Of a DNA stretch of 64,000 bases, positions 26,975 to 35,093 are shown in pieces. Origin of the DNA: Piscinibacter sp. HJYY11 (GTDB lineage Bacteria; Pseudomonadota; Gammaproteobacteria; Burkholderiales; Burkholderiaceae_C); contig NZ_JAERQZ010000001.1 of NCBI RefSeq assembly GCF_016735515.1, forward strand, positions 3,894,746 to 3,958,745, written 5' to 3'. Under the pieces are notes generated by a model. That model saw only the letters and a list, made by a program, of their open reading frames with translations. It did no database searches and was not told the origin of the DNA. The position numbers and the translations under genes were made by a program. Numbering within the stretch: the first letter of the stretch is position 1; every line of letters begins with the position of its first letter.

Positions 26975-27223
26975 GTGACTCGCGGAGACTTCGAACTGCT
27001 GCTAAAGCAATCTTGTCTTGTTGCCAAGGCTGAGGCCATCAGCCGCAGCGGACGAGTCGCCACATTGAAGGAACAAGCGAAGGCGATTGAAGCAGCTCTT
27101 ATCTCTTCCGGCTTGTACAAAGGCGAAATCGATGAGCGAGCTCTGAACAGATACTCTCTGGGCGAAATCACTCTTGGCAGTCTTGCCCAGCACCTCAGCT
27201 CGCGAGCCGCCGCCCCAGAATGA
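26975..27223 (+). CDS. Hypothetical protein, first gene of a two-gene cassette
   Basis: Reading from GTG 26975, 9 bp after the attC6 core, the product is 82 aa (VTRGDFELLLKQSCLVAKAE...), ending LGSLAQHLSSRAAAPE. It is helical and basic. A short C-terminal motif (RALNRYSLGEITLGSLAQHL) is reminiscent of small antitoxin-type helices, but the match is weak. The same frame is open through attC6 to an ATG at 26816, but that would make the attC part of the protein. Its stop overlaps the ATG of the next gene (ATGA). Confidence 0.55.
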   Translation: MTRGDFELLLKQSCLVAKAEAISRSGRVATLKEQAKAIEAALISSGLYKGEIDERALNRYSLGEITLGSLAQHLSSRAAAPE

Positions 27224-27534
27224 AATACCCTGTACCAACCCAAGCCGCAGCCATGCTCCAAGACTGGTCTATGCCCTTGGCTGAGCGTGCGGGCGTCACT
27301 CTCGAAGAGTTCAAGAGATCTCCAGAAACGTATGTGAGCTTTCCACTGTCGTCTGTTCGCGTAGAACTCATGGACGGTTCATTCGTCGAGTTCTGTAACG
27401 CTTTTGCTCTCGTAGACGAGGAACTCAGAGCCATCGCCGTCTTTACAGAGCACTGCGGTCACCATGTACTTCCATTCCATGAAGCGAGAGTGTTTCAAGA
27501 TGGCAAGTTGCTATTCGCGCAAAGTGCGGCCTAA
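27220..27534 (+). CDS. Hypothetical protein, second gene of a two-gene cassette
   Basis: The 104-aa protein is translationally coupled to the 82-aa gene by a 4-bp overlap. It has a helical N-terminus (QAAAMLQDWSMPLAERAGVTLEEFKR) and a beta-rich C-terminal half (VELMDGSFVEFCNAFALVDEELRAIAVFTEHCGHHVLP) with a His-Cys-His cluster (EHCGHH). No named family is recognised. Its stop is inside attC7. Two coupled genes in one cassette are uncommon and suggest a functional pair. Confidence 0.6.
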   Translation: MKYPVPTQAAAMLQDWSMPLAERAGVTLEEFKRSPETYVSFPLSSVRVELMDGSFVEFCNAFALVDEELRAIAVFTEHCGHHVLPFHEARVFQDGKLLFAQSAA

Positions 27535-27597
27535 CCCTTCCGTCGAGAGGACGTCGCCCGGCAAGCCGGTCGCCGCCTCTCATGTCAAGCGTTAGGC
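27529..27597 (+). repeat. attC site 7
   Basis: 69 bp; left arm TTCCGTCGAGAGGAC, right arm TCATGTCAAGC; R'' GCCTAAC and R' GTTAGGC. Confidence 0.95.
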
Positions 27598-27612
27598 GTC
27601 CGATCTCGATTC

Positions 27613-28197
27613 ATGTCAGACACCGAAAAAACCACAGCCCGCGTAGTTCGCGATGGTTTCGAGCGAGCTTGCAAGGCTTTCACTGATCGAATTCAGTCCT
27701 TCGGTTTCAATCGATCGAACAAGGCGTTTTGGGTGCAACGCAGCGAGTTCACCGCAAGCTTCATACACGCCCGTCGCGGAGGCATCTCTTACGGCGCCGC
27801 GATGAATGCATCCGTCCACATACGGCTCCACCTGGGTATTCGCGTGCTAAACGATCCCTTTGACGCCGTCGCACTAAATGGGCCTCACAGTGCTTCTGGC
27901 GGATATGACCTGCCCGCGTCACCCAACTACCATCTTCGCTTCAATGCAAGCACTGGAAGCACCTTTGATCGATGTGTCGGCGACCTCGTCCGCTTCGTTG
28001 AACAGCAAGGGTTGCCCTGGTTCTCCACGTTCTCTCAGCCACAGGTCCTACTTGATCATCCAAAGTCTCCGCTAGCAGAAGATGCGAAGAAGTCTTTGCG
28101 GGCGGCGCTAGATGGCCAAATCGATCAAGCAAACTATGCCCTGTCCGGAAAGCTTCTCGGGGTCAAGCCAGTCTCGGCTTTGGCCACAGACGCCTAA
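27613..28197 (+). CDS. DUF4304-like cassette protein
   Basis: The 194-aa protein has the layout of DUF4304-type proteins. A helical start (FERACKAFTDRIQSFGFNRSNKAFWVQR) is followed by a beta segment (FTASFIHARRGGISYGAAMNASVHIRLHLGIRV), then VGDLVRFVEQQGLPWFSTFSQPQVLLDH and helices. Such proteins are frequent in mobile arrays and have no established activity. It starts 16 bp after the attC7 core, and its stop lies in attC8. Assignment is by pattern only. Confidence 0.6.
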   Translation: MSDTEKTTARVVRDGFERACKAFTDRIQSFGFNRSNKAFWVQRSEFTASFIHARRGGISYGAAMNASVHIRLHLGIRVLNDPFDAVALNGPHSASGGYDLPASPNYHLRFNASTGSTFDRCVGDLVRFVEQQGLPWFSTFSQPQVLLDHPKSPLAEDAKKSLRAALDGQIDQANYALSGKLLGVKPVSALATDA

Positions 28198-28260
28198 CCC
28201 TTCCATCGAGAGGACGCTGTCCGGCAAGCCGGCGAGCGCCTCTCATGTCAAACGTTAGGG
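28192..28260 (+). repeat. attC site 8 (variant R' GTTAGGG)
   Basis: 69 bp; R'' GCCTAAC but R' GTTAGGG. The variant six bases belong to the next cassette, whose own R'' is CCCTAAC, an exact complement. Confidence 0.95.
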
Positions 28261-28271
28261 AGCAAGAAATC

Positions 28272-28805
28272 ATGCGACTTGCAATCGCTGGCCTTCTCGC
28301 ACTCCTCCTTGCCTCGGCAGAAGTAGGCGCCGAGGAAATCAAGTATTCGATCTATTCGATCCCGCTGTTTGGCGACAAGCCGAATCTGGTCGCTGGGGGC
28401 AAGAAGGTATATCTGCTAACGGAAGTCACTGTCGCCAAAGGGCCTTCTCCGGACGAACAGAACTGGAAGAAGTCGATCGCAGTGACTTCCGGATTTGAAC
28501 TCGGAGCAAGCATCTATCGAAGTCGTCAAGTCGATGGATTCGGAATGTGGATCCAGAAAGACGGGGGCGGTTTTAGCTGGGAATGGTTTGATCGAGTGGG
28601 CCCTGAAACTTTTCGAAAGCGTCAAGGCGCAGGGCTGCTAAAAGTCCGACTGGTACGCGGGGAAGCCTTCGAAGAGGTAGCGGAGATTAACTTCTTAACT
28701 GATGTCACGATGCGACTAAACACAAGATGGTTCATTCCGTTCCTTGACAAAGAAACAGACCAAATCGTCATCAAGACGGGTAGCGTGTTTCGCCTTGCTC
28801 CCTAA
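28272..28805 (+). CDS. Secreted hypothetical cassette protein
   Basis: The 177-aa protein begins at ATG 28272 with a signal peptide (MRLAIAGLLALLLASAEVGA) and then a beta-rich mature domain (IKYSIYSIPLFGDKPNLVAGGKKVYLLTEVTV, SFWMQ-type aromatic repeats such as GFGMWIQKDGGGFSWEWFD). No Cys or catalytic motif stands out. It is presumably periplasmic. It starts 12 bp after the attC8 core and its stop overlaps attC9. Family not recognised. Confidence 0.65.
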   Translation: MRLAIAGLLALLLASAEVGAEEIKYSIYSIPLFGDKPNLVAGGKKVYLLTEVTVAKGPSPDEQNWKKSIAVTSGFELGASIYRSRQVDGFGMWIQKDGGGFSWEWFDRVGPETFRKRQGAGLLKVRLVRGEAFEEVAEINFLTDVTMRLNTRWFIPFLDKETDQIVIKTGSVFRLAP

Positions 28806-28868
28806 CCCTTCCATCGAGAGGACTCGCCCCGGCAAGCCGGGTCGAGCCTCTCATGTCAAACGTTAGGC
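28800..28868 (+). repeat. attC site 9 (variant R'' CCCTAAC)
   Basis: 69 bp; R'' CCCTAAC, R' GTTAGGC; covaries with the GTTAGGG at the start of the same cassette. Confidence 0.95.
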
Positions 28869-28881
28869 CGCACTGAGAAGC

Positions 28882-29517
28882 GTGGATATCCTCATCTGCA
28901 TTTTGATTGGGCTCGCCGTTGGCTTTGCGCTGGGTCGCGGAAGCCGACCGTTTGCCTTCTCTTTTCAGAACGACGGAGAGGCACGCCTTTCCAGTGAGAT
29001 TCGGGCGCATTTCGGTGCGCCTGACTATCACTTGATGAATCACGTTACGTTGCAGTTGCGGGACGGCACAACTCAGGTCGATCACATTCTTGTCTCTCGC
29101 TTTGGCGTCTTCGTCATAGAAACCAAGAACTACAACGGCTGGATCTTCGCTAACAGCAAGCACGCAAATTGGACTCAAGTTCTATTCAAGCGAAAGTCCC
29201 AGTTCCAGAACCCGATCTTCCAAAACCTGCTGCACGTCCGGGTAGTACAAGAGATGCTTGACTTTCTTCCTGCAGACTGCGTCAAGTCAGTCGTGGTCTT
29301 CACTGGAGAAGCCGAATTCAAGACAGAAGTTCCTCACGGGGTGGTCTACCTCTCAAAGCTTGTAGATCACATCCGCGAGCAAGATATCGAGGTCATGTCG
29401 CAGAATCGAATGCAATTCTGTGTTGGTCGGCTTGAGACCGCACGACTGGCCATCACCAATCAAACCGATGTCGAGCACATTGAGAACTTGCGGCGCAGGC
29501 ATGGCGGTGCGGTCTAA
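28882..29517 (+). CDS. NERD-domain membrane-anchored cassette protein
   Basis: The 211-aa protein starts at GTG 28882 with one membrane segment (ILICILIGLAVGFALG), followed by a NERD (nuclease-related) domain: NDGEARLSSEIRAHFGAPDYHLMNHVTLQLRDGTTQVDHILVSRFGVFVIETKNYNG. The DHILV and ETKN residues match the conserved D and ExK of nuclease-like folds. FQNPIFQNLLHVRVVQEML follows. NERD proteins are suspected nucleic-acid processing factors. Its stop lies in attC10. Confidence 0.82.
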   Translation: MDILICILIGLAVGFALGRGSRPFAFSFQNDGEARLSSEIRAHFGAPDYHLMNHVTLQLRDGTTQVDHILVSRFGVFVIETKNYNGWIFANSKHANWTQVLFKRKSQFQNPIFQNLLHVRVVQEMLDFLPADCVKSVVVFTGEAEFKTEVPHGVVYLSKLVDHIREQDIEVMSQNRMQFCVGRLETARLAITNQTDVEHIENLRRRHGGAV

Positions 29518-29582
29518 CCCTTCCATCGAGAGGACGCTTTCCGGCCTTCGGCCTCCAAGCGCCTCTCATGTCAAACGTTGGC
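29512..29582 (+). repeat. attC site 10
   Basis: About 71 bp; R'' GTCTAAC, central hairpin CCGGCCTTCGGCC (different from the others), R' shortened to GTTGGC. Confidence 0.9.
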
Positions 29583-29593
29583 GTCCGAATCGC

Positions 29594-30331
<738 letters not shown>

Positions 30332-30337
<6 letters not shown>

Positions 30338-30400
30338 ACCTTCCATCGAGAGGACCCGCCCCGGCAAGCCGGGTGGGGCCTCTCATGTCAATCGTTAGGT
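30332..30400 (+). repeat. attC site 11 (variant R' GTTAGGT)
   Basis: 69 bp; R'' GCCTAAAC, R' GTTAGGT. The next cassette ends with R'' ACCTAAC, the complement of this R'. Confidence 0.93.
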
Positions 30401-30419
30401 TGCACCGGCGCTTCTCGCT

Positions 30420-30947
30420 ATGGAATTTCTAGTCGTCATCATCTTCGTCGCTGCCATCGCGTACTTCGCTTTAAAGCTCAGGCTGCCTACGAAACAGAAG
30501 ATCTCAAGGGACCATCTGCCCGATGTCTTTGTTGTGATTGACCTGGAAACCACTGGACTCGATGCGAGCAAGCACGAGATCATTGAAATCGCCGCCATCC
30601 GCTATCGCAAGGACGGTGGCAAGGAGCACGAGACATATCAGTCTTTGGTCAGGCCGAAGAAGAAGGTGCCAAAGAAGATCACGGAGATCACAGGGATCAC
30701 TCAAGAAATGATCGAACGTGATGGTCAAGAACTTCACAAAGCGTTAGCCGAATTCAACGAGTTCATTGGCACTCATCGTCTCGTCACCTTTAACGCCGAA
30801 TTCGACATGGCCTTCTTGACCAGTGCCTGGAAGAAATGTGACCACGCCGTACCACGCAATCAGGTCTCTTGCGCCCTAAAGATGGCTCGTCGGGCTTGGC
30901 CGGGCCGCAAGACCTATCGCCTTTCCGACCTTGCGAGTGCAACCTAA
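30420..30947 (+). CDS. Membrane-anchored DnaQ-type 3'-5' exonuclease domain, C-terminally truncated
   Basis: The 175-aa protein has an N-terminal membrane segment (MEFLVVIIFVAAIAYFAL). The RNase T/DnaQ fold follows, with Exo I VIDLETTGLDASKHEIIEIAA and Exo II FNAEFDMAFL. The protein stops at KTYRLSDLASAT, exactly where the domain would continue to the Exo III H-x(4)-D motif. The stop (TAA) is provided by attC12. Two of the four catalytic positions (the general-base His and last Asp) are therefore missing. It may be inactive, or act by binding. Confidence 0.8.
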   Translation: MEFLVVIIFVAAIAYFALKLRLPTKQKISRDHLPDVFVVIDLETTGLDASKHEIIEIAAIRYRKDGGKEHETYQSLVRPKKKVPKKITEITGITQEMIERDGQELHKALAEFNEFIGTHRLVTFNAEFDMAFLTSAWKKCDHAVPRNQVSCALKMARRAWPGRKTYRLSDLASAT

Positions 30948-31013
30948 CCCTTCCATTGAGAGGACGTCACAAGGGCTGCGCCCTTGCGCCGCCTCTGATG
31001 TCAAACGTTAGGC
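30942..31013 (+). repeat. attC site 12 (variant R'' ACCTAAC)
   Basis: 72 bp; R'' ACCTAAC, distinct central hairpin CAAGGGCTGCGCCCTTG, right arm GCCTCTGATGTC, R' GTTAGGC. Confidence 0.93.
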
Positions 31014-31022
31014 GCCGCAAGA

Positions 31023-31694
31023 GTGCACCTCCGCAGAGTCCTTGCAGTCTCTTTTCTTGTTCTGCCGTGCCTCGCAGACGCGCAGGACGCTATGCCCGCG
31101 CTTGAGTACGACGCTAGAGCAGATGAACAATGCGCCGCGTCCCGGGGCTATGAGATCAAAGAAGAATGGGCGAATGAGCTAAACGCTCGGCTTCCCGAAG
31201 TTCAAGCCCTATGGAAGACCACAGCGCCGCTTATGTTTGCCGCCGTGAGCCGGCTAACAGGTAAGCTGATTGACGCACCCTCGTCGCGCATTCGACTTAC
31301 TCTGTGCGATTCGCCATCTCAGGCCAGGCTCGGCATCAGCGTCAACATGCGCTTTGCGCTCGGCTCCTTCACCGCCAAACCGGTTCCACTTCGCTACAAG
31401 ATTGACACGGCGTTCCACGAGGTCCTGCACGACTTCACACGCCGTCACGTTCCAAAGGCGTCTCCGCTTAAAAAGCTTCACAACGCTGAATCAAGTTGCG
31501 TCCTCAACCATCTTCATCTACTGTCGCTTCACAAGGCCGTTCTTCTCTCGCTTGGAGAGAAAGCGGCGCTTGAGAATATGGTCGAAATCGATAGCCAGCT
31601 GCCATCCGGTTGCTACTCAAGGGCCTGGGCAATCGTCAATGAAGCTGAAGGCACGTACAAGCAATATCTACAAGAGCTGGCCGGCGGCGCCTAA
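31023..31694 (+). CDS. Secreted HExxH metallopeptidase-like cassette protein
   Basis: Starting at GTG 31023, the 223-aa precursor has a signal peptide (LRRVLAVSFLVLPCLADAQ). It contains the sequence IDTAFHEVLHDFTRRH near residue 140, a canonical HExxH zinc-protease motif. SSCVLNHLHLLSLHKAV and LGEKAALENMVEID follow and may hold further ligands. The overall fold is not assignable by eye. The product would act in the periplasm or outside. Its stop codon lies in attC13. Confidence 0.65.
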   Translation: MHLRRVLAVSFLVLPCLADAQDAMPALEYDARADEQCAASRGYEIKEEWANELNARLPEVQALWKTTAPLMFAAVSRLTGKLIDAPSSRIRLTLCDSPSQARLGISVNMRFALGSFTAKPVPLRYKIDTAFHEVLHDFTRRHVPKASPLKKLHNAESSCVLNHLHLLSLHKAVLLSLGEKAALENMVEIDSQLPSGCYSRAWAIVNEAEGTYKQYLQELAGGA

Positions 31695-31756
31695 CCATCC
31701 CATTAAGACGACGCTCCCTGGCATGCCGGTCCGCGTGTCTCATGTCAACGTTCGGC
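31689..31756 (+). repeat. attC site 13 (diverged)
   Basis: About 68 bp; R'' GCCTAAC, left arm altered (ATCCCATTAAGACGAC), right arm TCTCATGTCAAC, R' GTTCGGC. It shows decay relative to sites 1-12. Confidence 0.85.
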
Positions 31757-31762
31757 GGTTCA

Positions 31763-32314
31763 ATGAGTTATGACCTTCGCTTCCATGCAAGCCGGGTCGG
31801 GCGTCTTGTGTCGGACGTTGAGCGCTTCAAATTAGCTTCTGACTCTATGCAATCCACATCTAGTAAGACCGCAGAAGATCGCCACAAGGCCAAAGACAGC
31901 TTCAACGACTATCAGAAGGACACCCGCGGACGGGTGACGCAATTGGCCAGCTACGCCTTCTTATTGGCGGGGAGTTCGTTTACAGCAACAGTGACTGTCT
32001 TCTCCTCTCGACCGAGAAGTGAACTAAAGCCAGCTTTAGTTCAGTTCCTGCACAGCGGTTGGTGTAGCTTGTTCTTGTCGATGGCGGCCTTCTTCTCTTT
32101 GGTCGCGGTTATGGTAATCCGCGACTACTTTGTGGCGGAAGCAGTTTGGCGACCAAAAATCGCTGGCAAGAAGCCGCTTGTAGATGACGTATGGTTTCGG
32201 CGGCTATGGGCATGCTTCGAAGTATCACTCGTGATCCTGTTCATTCTCGGCTCTGCCACACTCGGCTACGGCTTGTACAACATCATGGAAGCTGCTCGGG
32301 CGCTGGTCGCTTGA
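31763..32314 (+). CDS. Hypothetical membrane cassette protein
   Basis: The 183-aa protein has a hydrophilic helical N-terminus (RLVSDVERFKLASDSMQ, then a KDSFNDYQKDTRGRV stretch) and three membrane segments: LASYAFLLAGSSFTATVTVF, CSLFLSMAAFFSLVAVMVI and VSLVILFILGSATLGYGLY. It starts 6 bp after the attC13 core. No family is recognised. The N-terminal coiled region plus membrane helices could suit an effector or sensor, but there is no direct evidence. Confidence 0.6.
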   Translation: MSYDLRFHASRVGRLVSDVERFKLASDSMQSTSSKTAEDRHKAKDSFNDYQKDTRGRVTQLASYAFLLAGSSFTATVTVFSSRPRSELKPALVQFLHSGWCSLFLSMAAFFSLVAVMVIRDYFVAEAVWRPKIAGKKPLVDDVWFRRLWACFEVSLVILFILGSATLGYGLYNIMEAARALVA

Positions 32315-32564
32315 CCTCCGTTCGAGGCCCAGCGGCGCGGGGCGCTTTTCCTTGCAGCGAGGGGATGTCCAGCTGGTTGCGCCGTCTGTCCATTCTCGAG
32401 CCATAGACGCGGTGTTGCGTTCTTTAGCGTTGAAGCAGTTTCTGCGAGAGTTCTTTGAGGCGCTTCGATACGAAGCCGGACGCTTCTTTGGCTGTCCACC
32501 GCCGCTCAAAGTTTTGGAAGACTCCTCCGGGCCGCGTCACCTCCTCTGATGTCAGGCGTTAGGC
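32309..32564 (+). repeat. Decayed attC(s): left arm 32309-32334, right arm 32537-32564
   Basis: CGCTTGACCTCCGTTCGAGG at the end of the membrane-protein gene resembles an attC left arm. CCTCTGATGTCAGGCGTTAGGC at 32543-32564 is a clear right arm with core GTTAGGC. They are about 200 bp further apart than normal, so either one site was split by an insertion or two sites lost halves. No gene is evident between them. Confidence 0.6.
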
Positions 32565-32620
32565 GCCTGAACCCGTAGCCGTGCACGGTTCGCAGTCAGT
32601 TGAATCGCGGTAAAGGTCAA

Positions 32621-32884
32621 ATGCTGTACGCCCACTCGAACTCCGGTCCTCATTTATTACGAACATGGCGAGACTGGAGCTACAAGAAGTACCGAAAGAA
32701 CAACGTAACTTTGGGGGAAAGACTCATCGACGCCTGCGTGATGGAAGATCAGGTCGTTAAGCAACAGAAGGAGTTCGGGGAGCTCGTTCCAGCGTCCGTT
32801 GCAGATCGCGAGCCAGGCACTGAAGTCAGCGCTCAGAGGCCCAACTCTTCCACTGAGAGAACGAGTCGCGGCACACCGGACTAA
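32621..32884 (+). CDS. Possible small protein of the last, decayed cassette
   Basis: This 87-aa frame follows the last intact core site by 56 bp. It starts with MLYAHSNSGPHLLRTWRDWS and runs through the decayed terminal attC, so its C-terminus (ERTSRGTPD) is encoded by attC-derived sequence. No family is recognised. It may be a degraded cassette gene. Confidence 0.35.
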   Translation: MLYAHSNSGPHLLRTWRDWSYKKYRKNNVTLGERLIDACVMEDQVVKQQKEFGELVPASVADREPGTEVSAQRPNSSTERTSRGTPD

Positions 32885-32902
32885 TGTCTCATTCAGACGG
32901 GA
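32839..32902 (+). repeat. Decayed terminal attC site
   Basis: GCCCAACTCTTCCACTGAGAGAAC keeps the R'' and left arm, and CTAATGTCTCATTCAGACG keeps part of the right arm, but the GTTAGGC core is lost. It marks the distal end of the array. Confidence 0.7.
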
Positions 32903-32942
32903 CTGGTCTCCTACTAGAGAGCGAGTAAATACATTGCTATCA

Positions 32943-32960
32943 CGATAAGTATCCTTATCG
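32943..32960. promoter_or_regulatory. Inverted repeat upstream of the recombinase gene
   Basis: CGATAAG-TATC-CTTATCG is a perfect 7-bp inverted repeat 33 bp upstream of the recombinase start. It could be an autoregulatory operator or a recombination arm site. Confidence 0.4.
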
Positions 32961-32992
32961 CCATAGCTGGGTCAGGAGCCTAAACTGATGGC

Positions 32993-34678
32993 GTGAAAAA
33001 CCCGCCCGTCCCGGTTCCCGCCTCAACCCCAGATGGATACCCCAGCGCCGACGAACTCGCGGCGCTGCGTGCCTGGTACGCAGGTCTCCCGGCGCGTCAG
33101 GCCGTGATGCAGTATCTGGGGCACAAGAAGGCGTCGGGGCAGTCGTCGCGCGCCATGCTCCGTGCGGTCCGCCGGCAGCTCGCGCGTTTCGCCAGAAGTC
33201 GGGGGCGCGAAGAGCTCGAGGCGCTCTTCATGCATCCCGCGCCGGAACGGTATTCACGAGCCAAGCAGGTGATCGGCGCGGCTGAGGCTATCCGCCTTTT
33301 GCCGGTGGCCATACCGACGCTCACGGACGACGTGGCGCGATGGTTCTCCGCTCGTGCGGTGGGTGCGCTGCACCGGCATGGCATTCACACTCTGACCGAT
33401 CTCACCGTGCGCGTGCCGCGCAGGCATCGATGGTGGGCGGTGATCCCCGGTCTCGGCGGCGTCCAGGCGGCCAGAATCGAAGCTTTCTTCGCCCGCCATC
33501 CGCAACTCACCGAGCGCGCGCGAGCGCTCGTGGTGCAAGAGCCCGGGCAGGCCCGGCCTTGGGAAGCGCTGGTGGTGCCAACGGAGGTGGACGGTTCGAA
33601 CGGCACGTTCAGGGCTCCCCGCGAGACCTGTACCTTGCGCGCCGACAACGACTATGAGGCGATCCAGGCGTGGCTGGCCCTCCAGGACAATGATGAAACG
33701 CGACGTGCCTATCGCAAGGAGGCCGAGCGGTTGATGCTGTGGGCAATACTGGAACAGGGCCGGGCCCTGTCATCGCTCACCACCGAAGACGCGGTGGCCT
33801 ACAGGCAGTTCCTGCGCAAGCCAACACCGAAGTCGCGCTGGGTGGGACCCGCTCGACCGCGGTCGGCACCAGATTGGCGCCCGTTCCAGAAGGAGCTGTC
33901 AGCGCGATCCACGAGTTATGCGCTTTCGGTAATCGGCGCAATGTTCCGATGGCTGATCGAGCAGCGCTACCTCCTGGCCAACCCGTTCTCGGGCGTCAAG
34001 GTCAAGGGCGCAGCCCGGCATACGCCCATGGAAGCTTCTCACGTGTTCACGCAGCACGAGTGGTCCTTGCTGCGCAGTACCGCCGACGGCCTCGAGTACG
34101 AGCCGGGCTGGACGCTTGAAGCAGCACAGCGGCTGCGGTTCACACTAGACTTCTGGCGCGACACTGGGCTGCGCCCTCTGGAGATGGTTCGCTCCACGCT
34201 TGGTGACCTTTATCGAGACGATGCCGGCGACAACTGGATTCGCGTGGTAGGCAAAGGCAGCAAGGAAGGCGACGTGGCCATGCCGCTGTCTGCCCTGGGG
34301 TCGCTGGAGCGCTTCCTGATGCAAAGAGGCCTGCACACCGCGCGCGGCCGTTGGAATCCGAGTGCACCCCTCGTGCCCAGCTTGGATCAGCCGGAAGTGG
34401 GCATCACGACTGGGCGCATGCGTGCCATGCTAGGACGGTTCTTCCGTTTGGCGGCCGTCAAGCTAGATGCCGTGAGTCCGACTGCGGCCGAGAAGCTGCG
34501 ACGTGCAACCCCGCACTGGCTGAGGCACACACACGCTACGCATGCACTAGAGCGTGGCGTGGACCTGAAGACGGTCCAAGACAACCTGCGCCATGCTTCC
34601 ATCAGCACAACGTCGGTGTACCTGCACACCGACAAGGCTAGGCGAGCGCGGCAGATGCGAGAGGCGTTCCGAAGCTAG
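32993..34678 (+). CDS. Large tyrosine recombinase/phage-type integrase
   Basis: The 561-aa protein starts at GTG 32993. The C-terminal half is a tyrosine recombinase catalytic domain: Arg394 in DTGLRPLEM, Lys in GKGSKEGD, the HWLRH box at 508-512, His534 in LRHASIS and nucleophile Tyr543 in TSVYLHTD. The N-terminal ~220 residues carry an extra domain with a helix-hairpin-helix-like [19 protein letters not shown]. It is far longer than IntI (~320-340 aa), so it is not the integron integrase. It lies 90 bp beyond the array end and may have mobilised the adjoining island. Confidence 0.88.
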   Translation: MKNPPVPVPASTPDGYPSADELAALRAWYAGLPARQAVMQYLGHKKASGQSSRAMLRAVRRQLARFARSRGREELEALFMHPAPERYSRAKQVIGAAEAIRLLPVAIPTLTDDVARWFSARAVGALHRHGIHTLTDLTVRVPRRHRWWAVIPGLGGVQAARIEAFFARHPQLTERARALVVQEPGQARPWEALVVPTEVDGSNGTFRAPRETCTLRADNDYEAIQAWLALQDNDETRRAYRKEAERLMLWAILEQGRALSSLTTEDAVAYRQFLRKPTPKSRWVGPARPRSAPDWRPFQKELSARSTSYALSVIGAMFRWLIEQRYLLANPFSGVKVKGAARHTPMEASHVFTQHEWSLLRSTADGLEYEPGWTLEAAQRLRFTLDFWRDTGLRPLEMVRSTLGDLYRDDAGDNWIRVVGKGSKEGDVAMPLSALGSLERFLMQRGLHTARGRWNPSAPLVPSLDQPEVGITTGRMRAMLGRFFRLAAVKLDAVSPTAAEKLRRATPHWLRHTHATHALERGVDLKTVQDNLRHASISTTSVYLHTDKARRARQMREAFRS

Positions 34679-34706
34679 GCAATCCTGGGCTGCGCCGCAA
34701 GGCGCT

Positions 34707-35081
34707 TCAGCCCTTGAGGTCCGCGCGCAGCTCCTTGAACGTCGGTGACACGAGGCTCCACTTGCGCAGCCAGATCACCGTCGACAGCAGCAGTACATCG
34801 CCAATCAGCTCCACCGACCTGGTGAACTTCTTGAGGCGCGCGATGGTTCGCTTGGCCTCGCTGGTTGCCAAGATGATCTCGCTCAGCGGGTCGCTGGTGT
34901 CGGCCATGATGTCCTGCACGGCCATCAGGCGCAGGTTCGACGCGGCGCCGCCCAAAGCCTGGCACCATTTGTAGTACTCCTTGCCTTCACCGCCTGGGGC
35001 ATCCACCGGCAGGGCCTCTGCCATAGCGTCCAGTTCGGCGGCCAGCTCACAGAGCTGCTTGGCGGTGTAGTTTGTAGCCAT
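34707..35081 (-). CDS. Hypothetical protein, last gene of the phospholipase-lipoprotein operon
   Basis: The 124-aa protein is helical, with one probable membrane-associated stretch near the C-terminus (VELIGDVLLLSTVIWLRKW). It starts MATNYTAKQLCELAAELDAM and has no signal peptide or catalytic motif. It follows the larger lipoprotein gene by 12 bp on the minus strand, so it belongs to the same transcript as the two lipoproteins and the phospholipase-C-like gene. Family not recognised. Confidence 0.55.
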   Translation of the reverse strand: MATNYTAKQLCELAAELDAMAEALPVDAPGGEGKEYYKWCQALGGAASNLRLMAVQDIMADTSDPLSEIILATSEAKRTIARLKKFTRSVELIGDVLLLSTVIWLRKWSLVSPTFKELRADLKG

Positions 35082-35093
35082 GTTGTGGGTCTC

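Noticed and set aside
32993..34678. Integron integrase IntI
   Set aside because: The protein is 561 aa with a different N-terminal domain, lies at the distal end of the array in the same orientation as the cassettes, and lacks the size and position of IntI.
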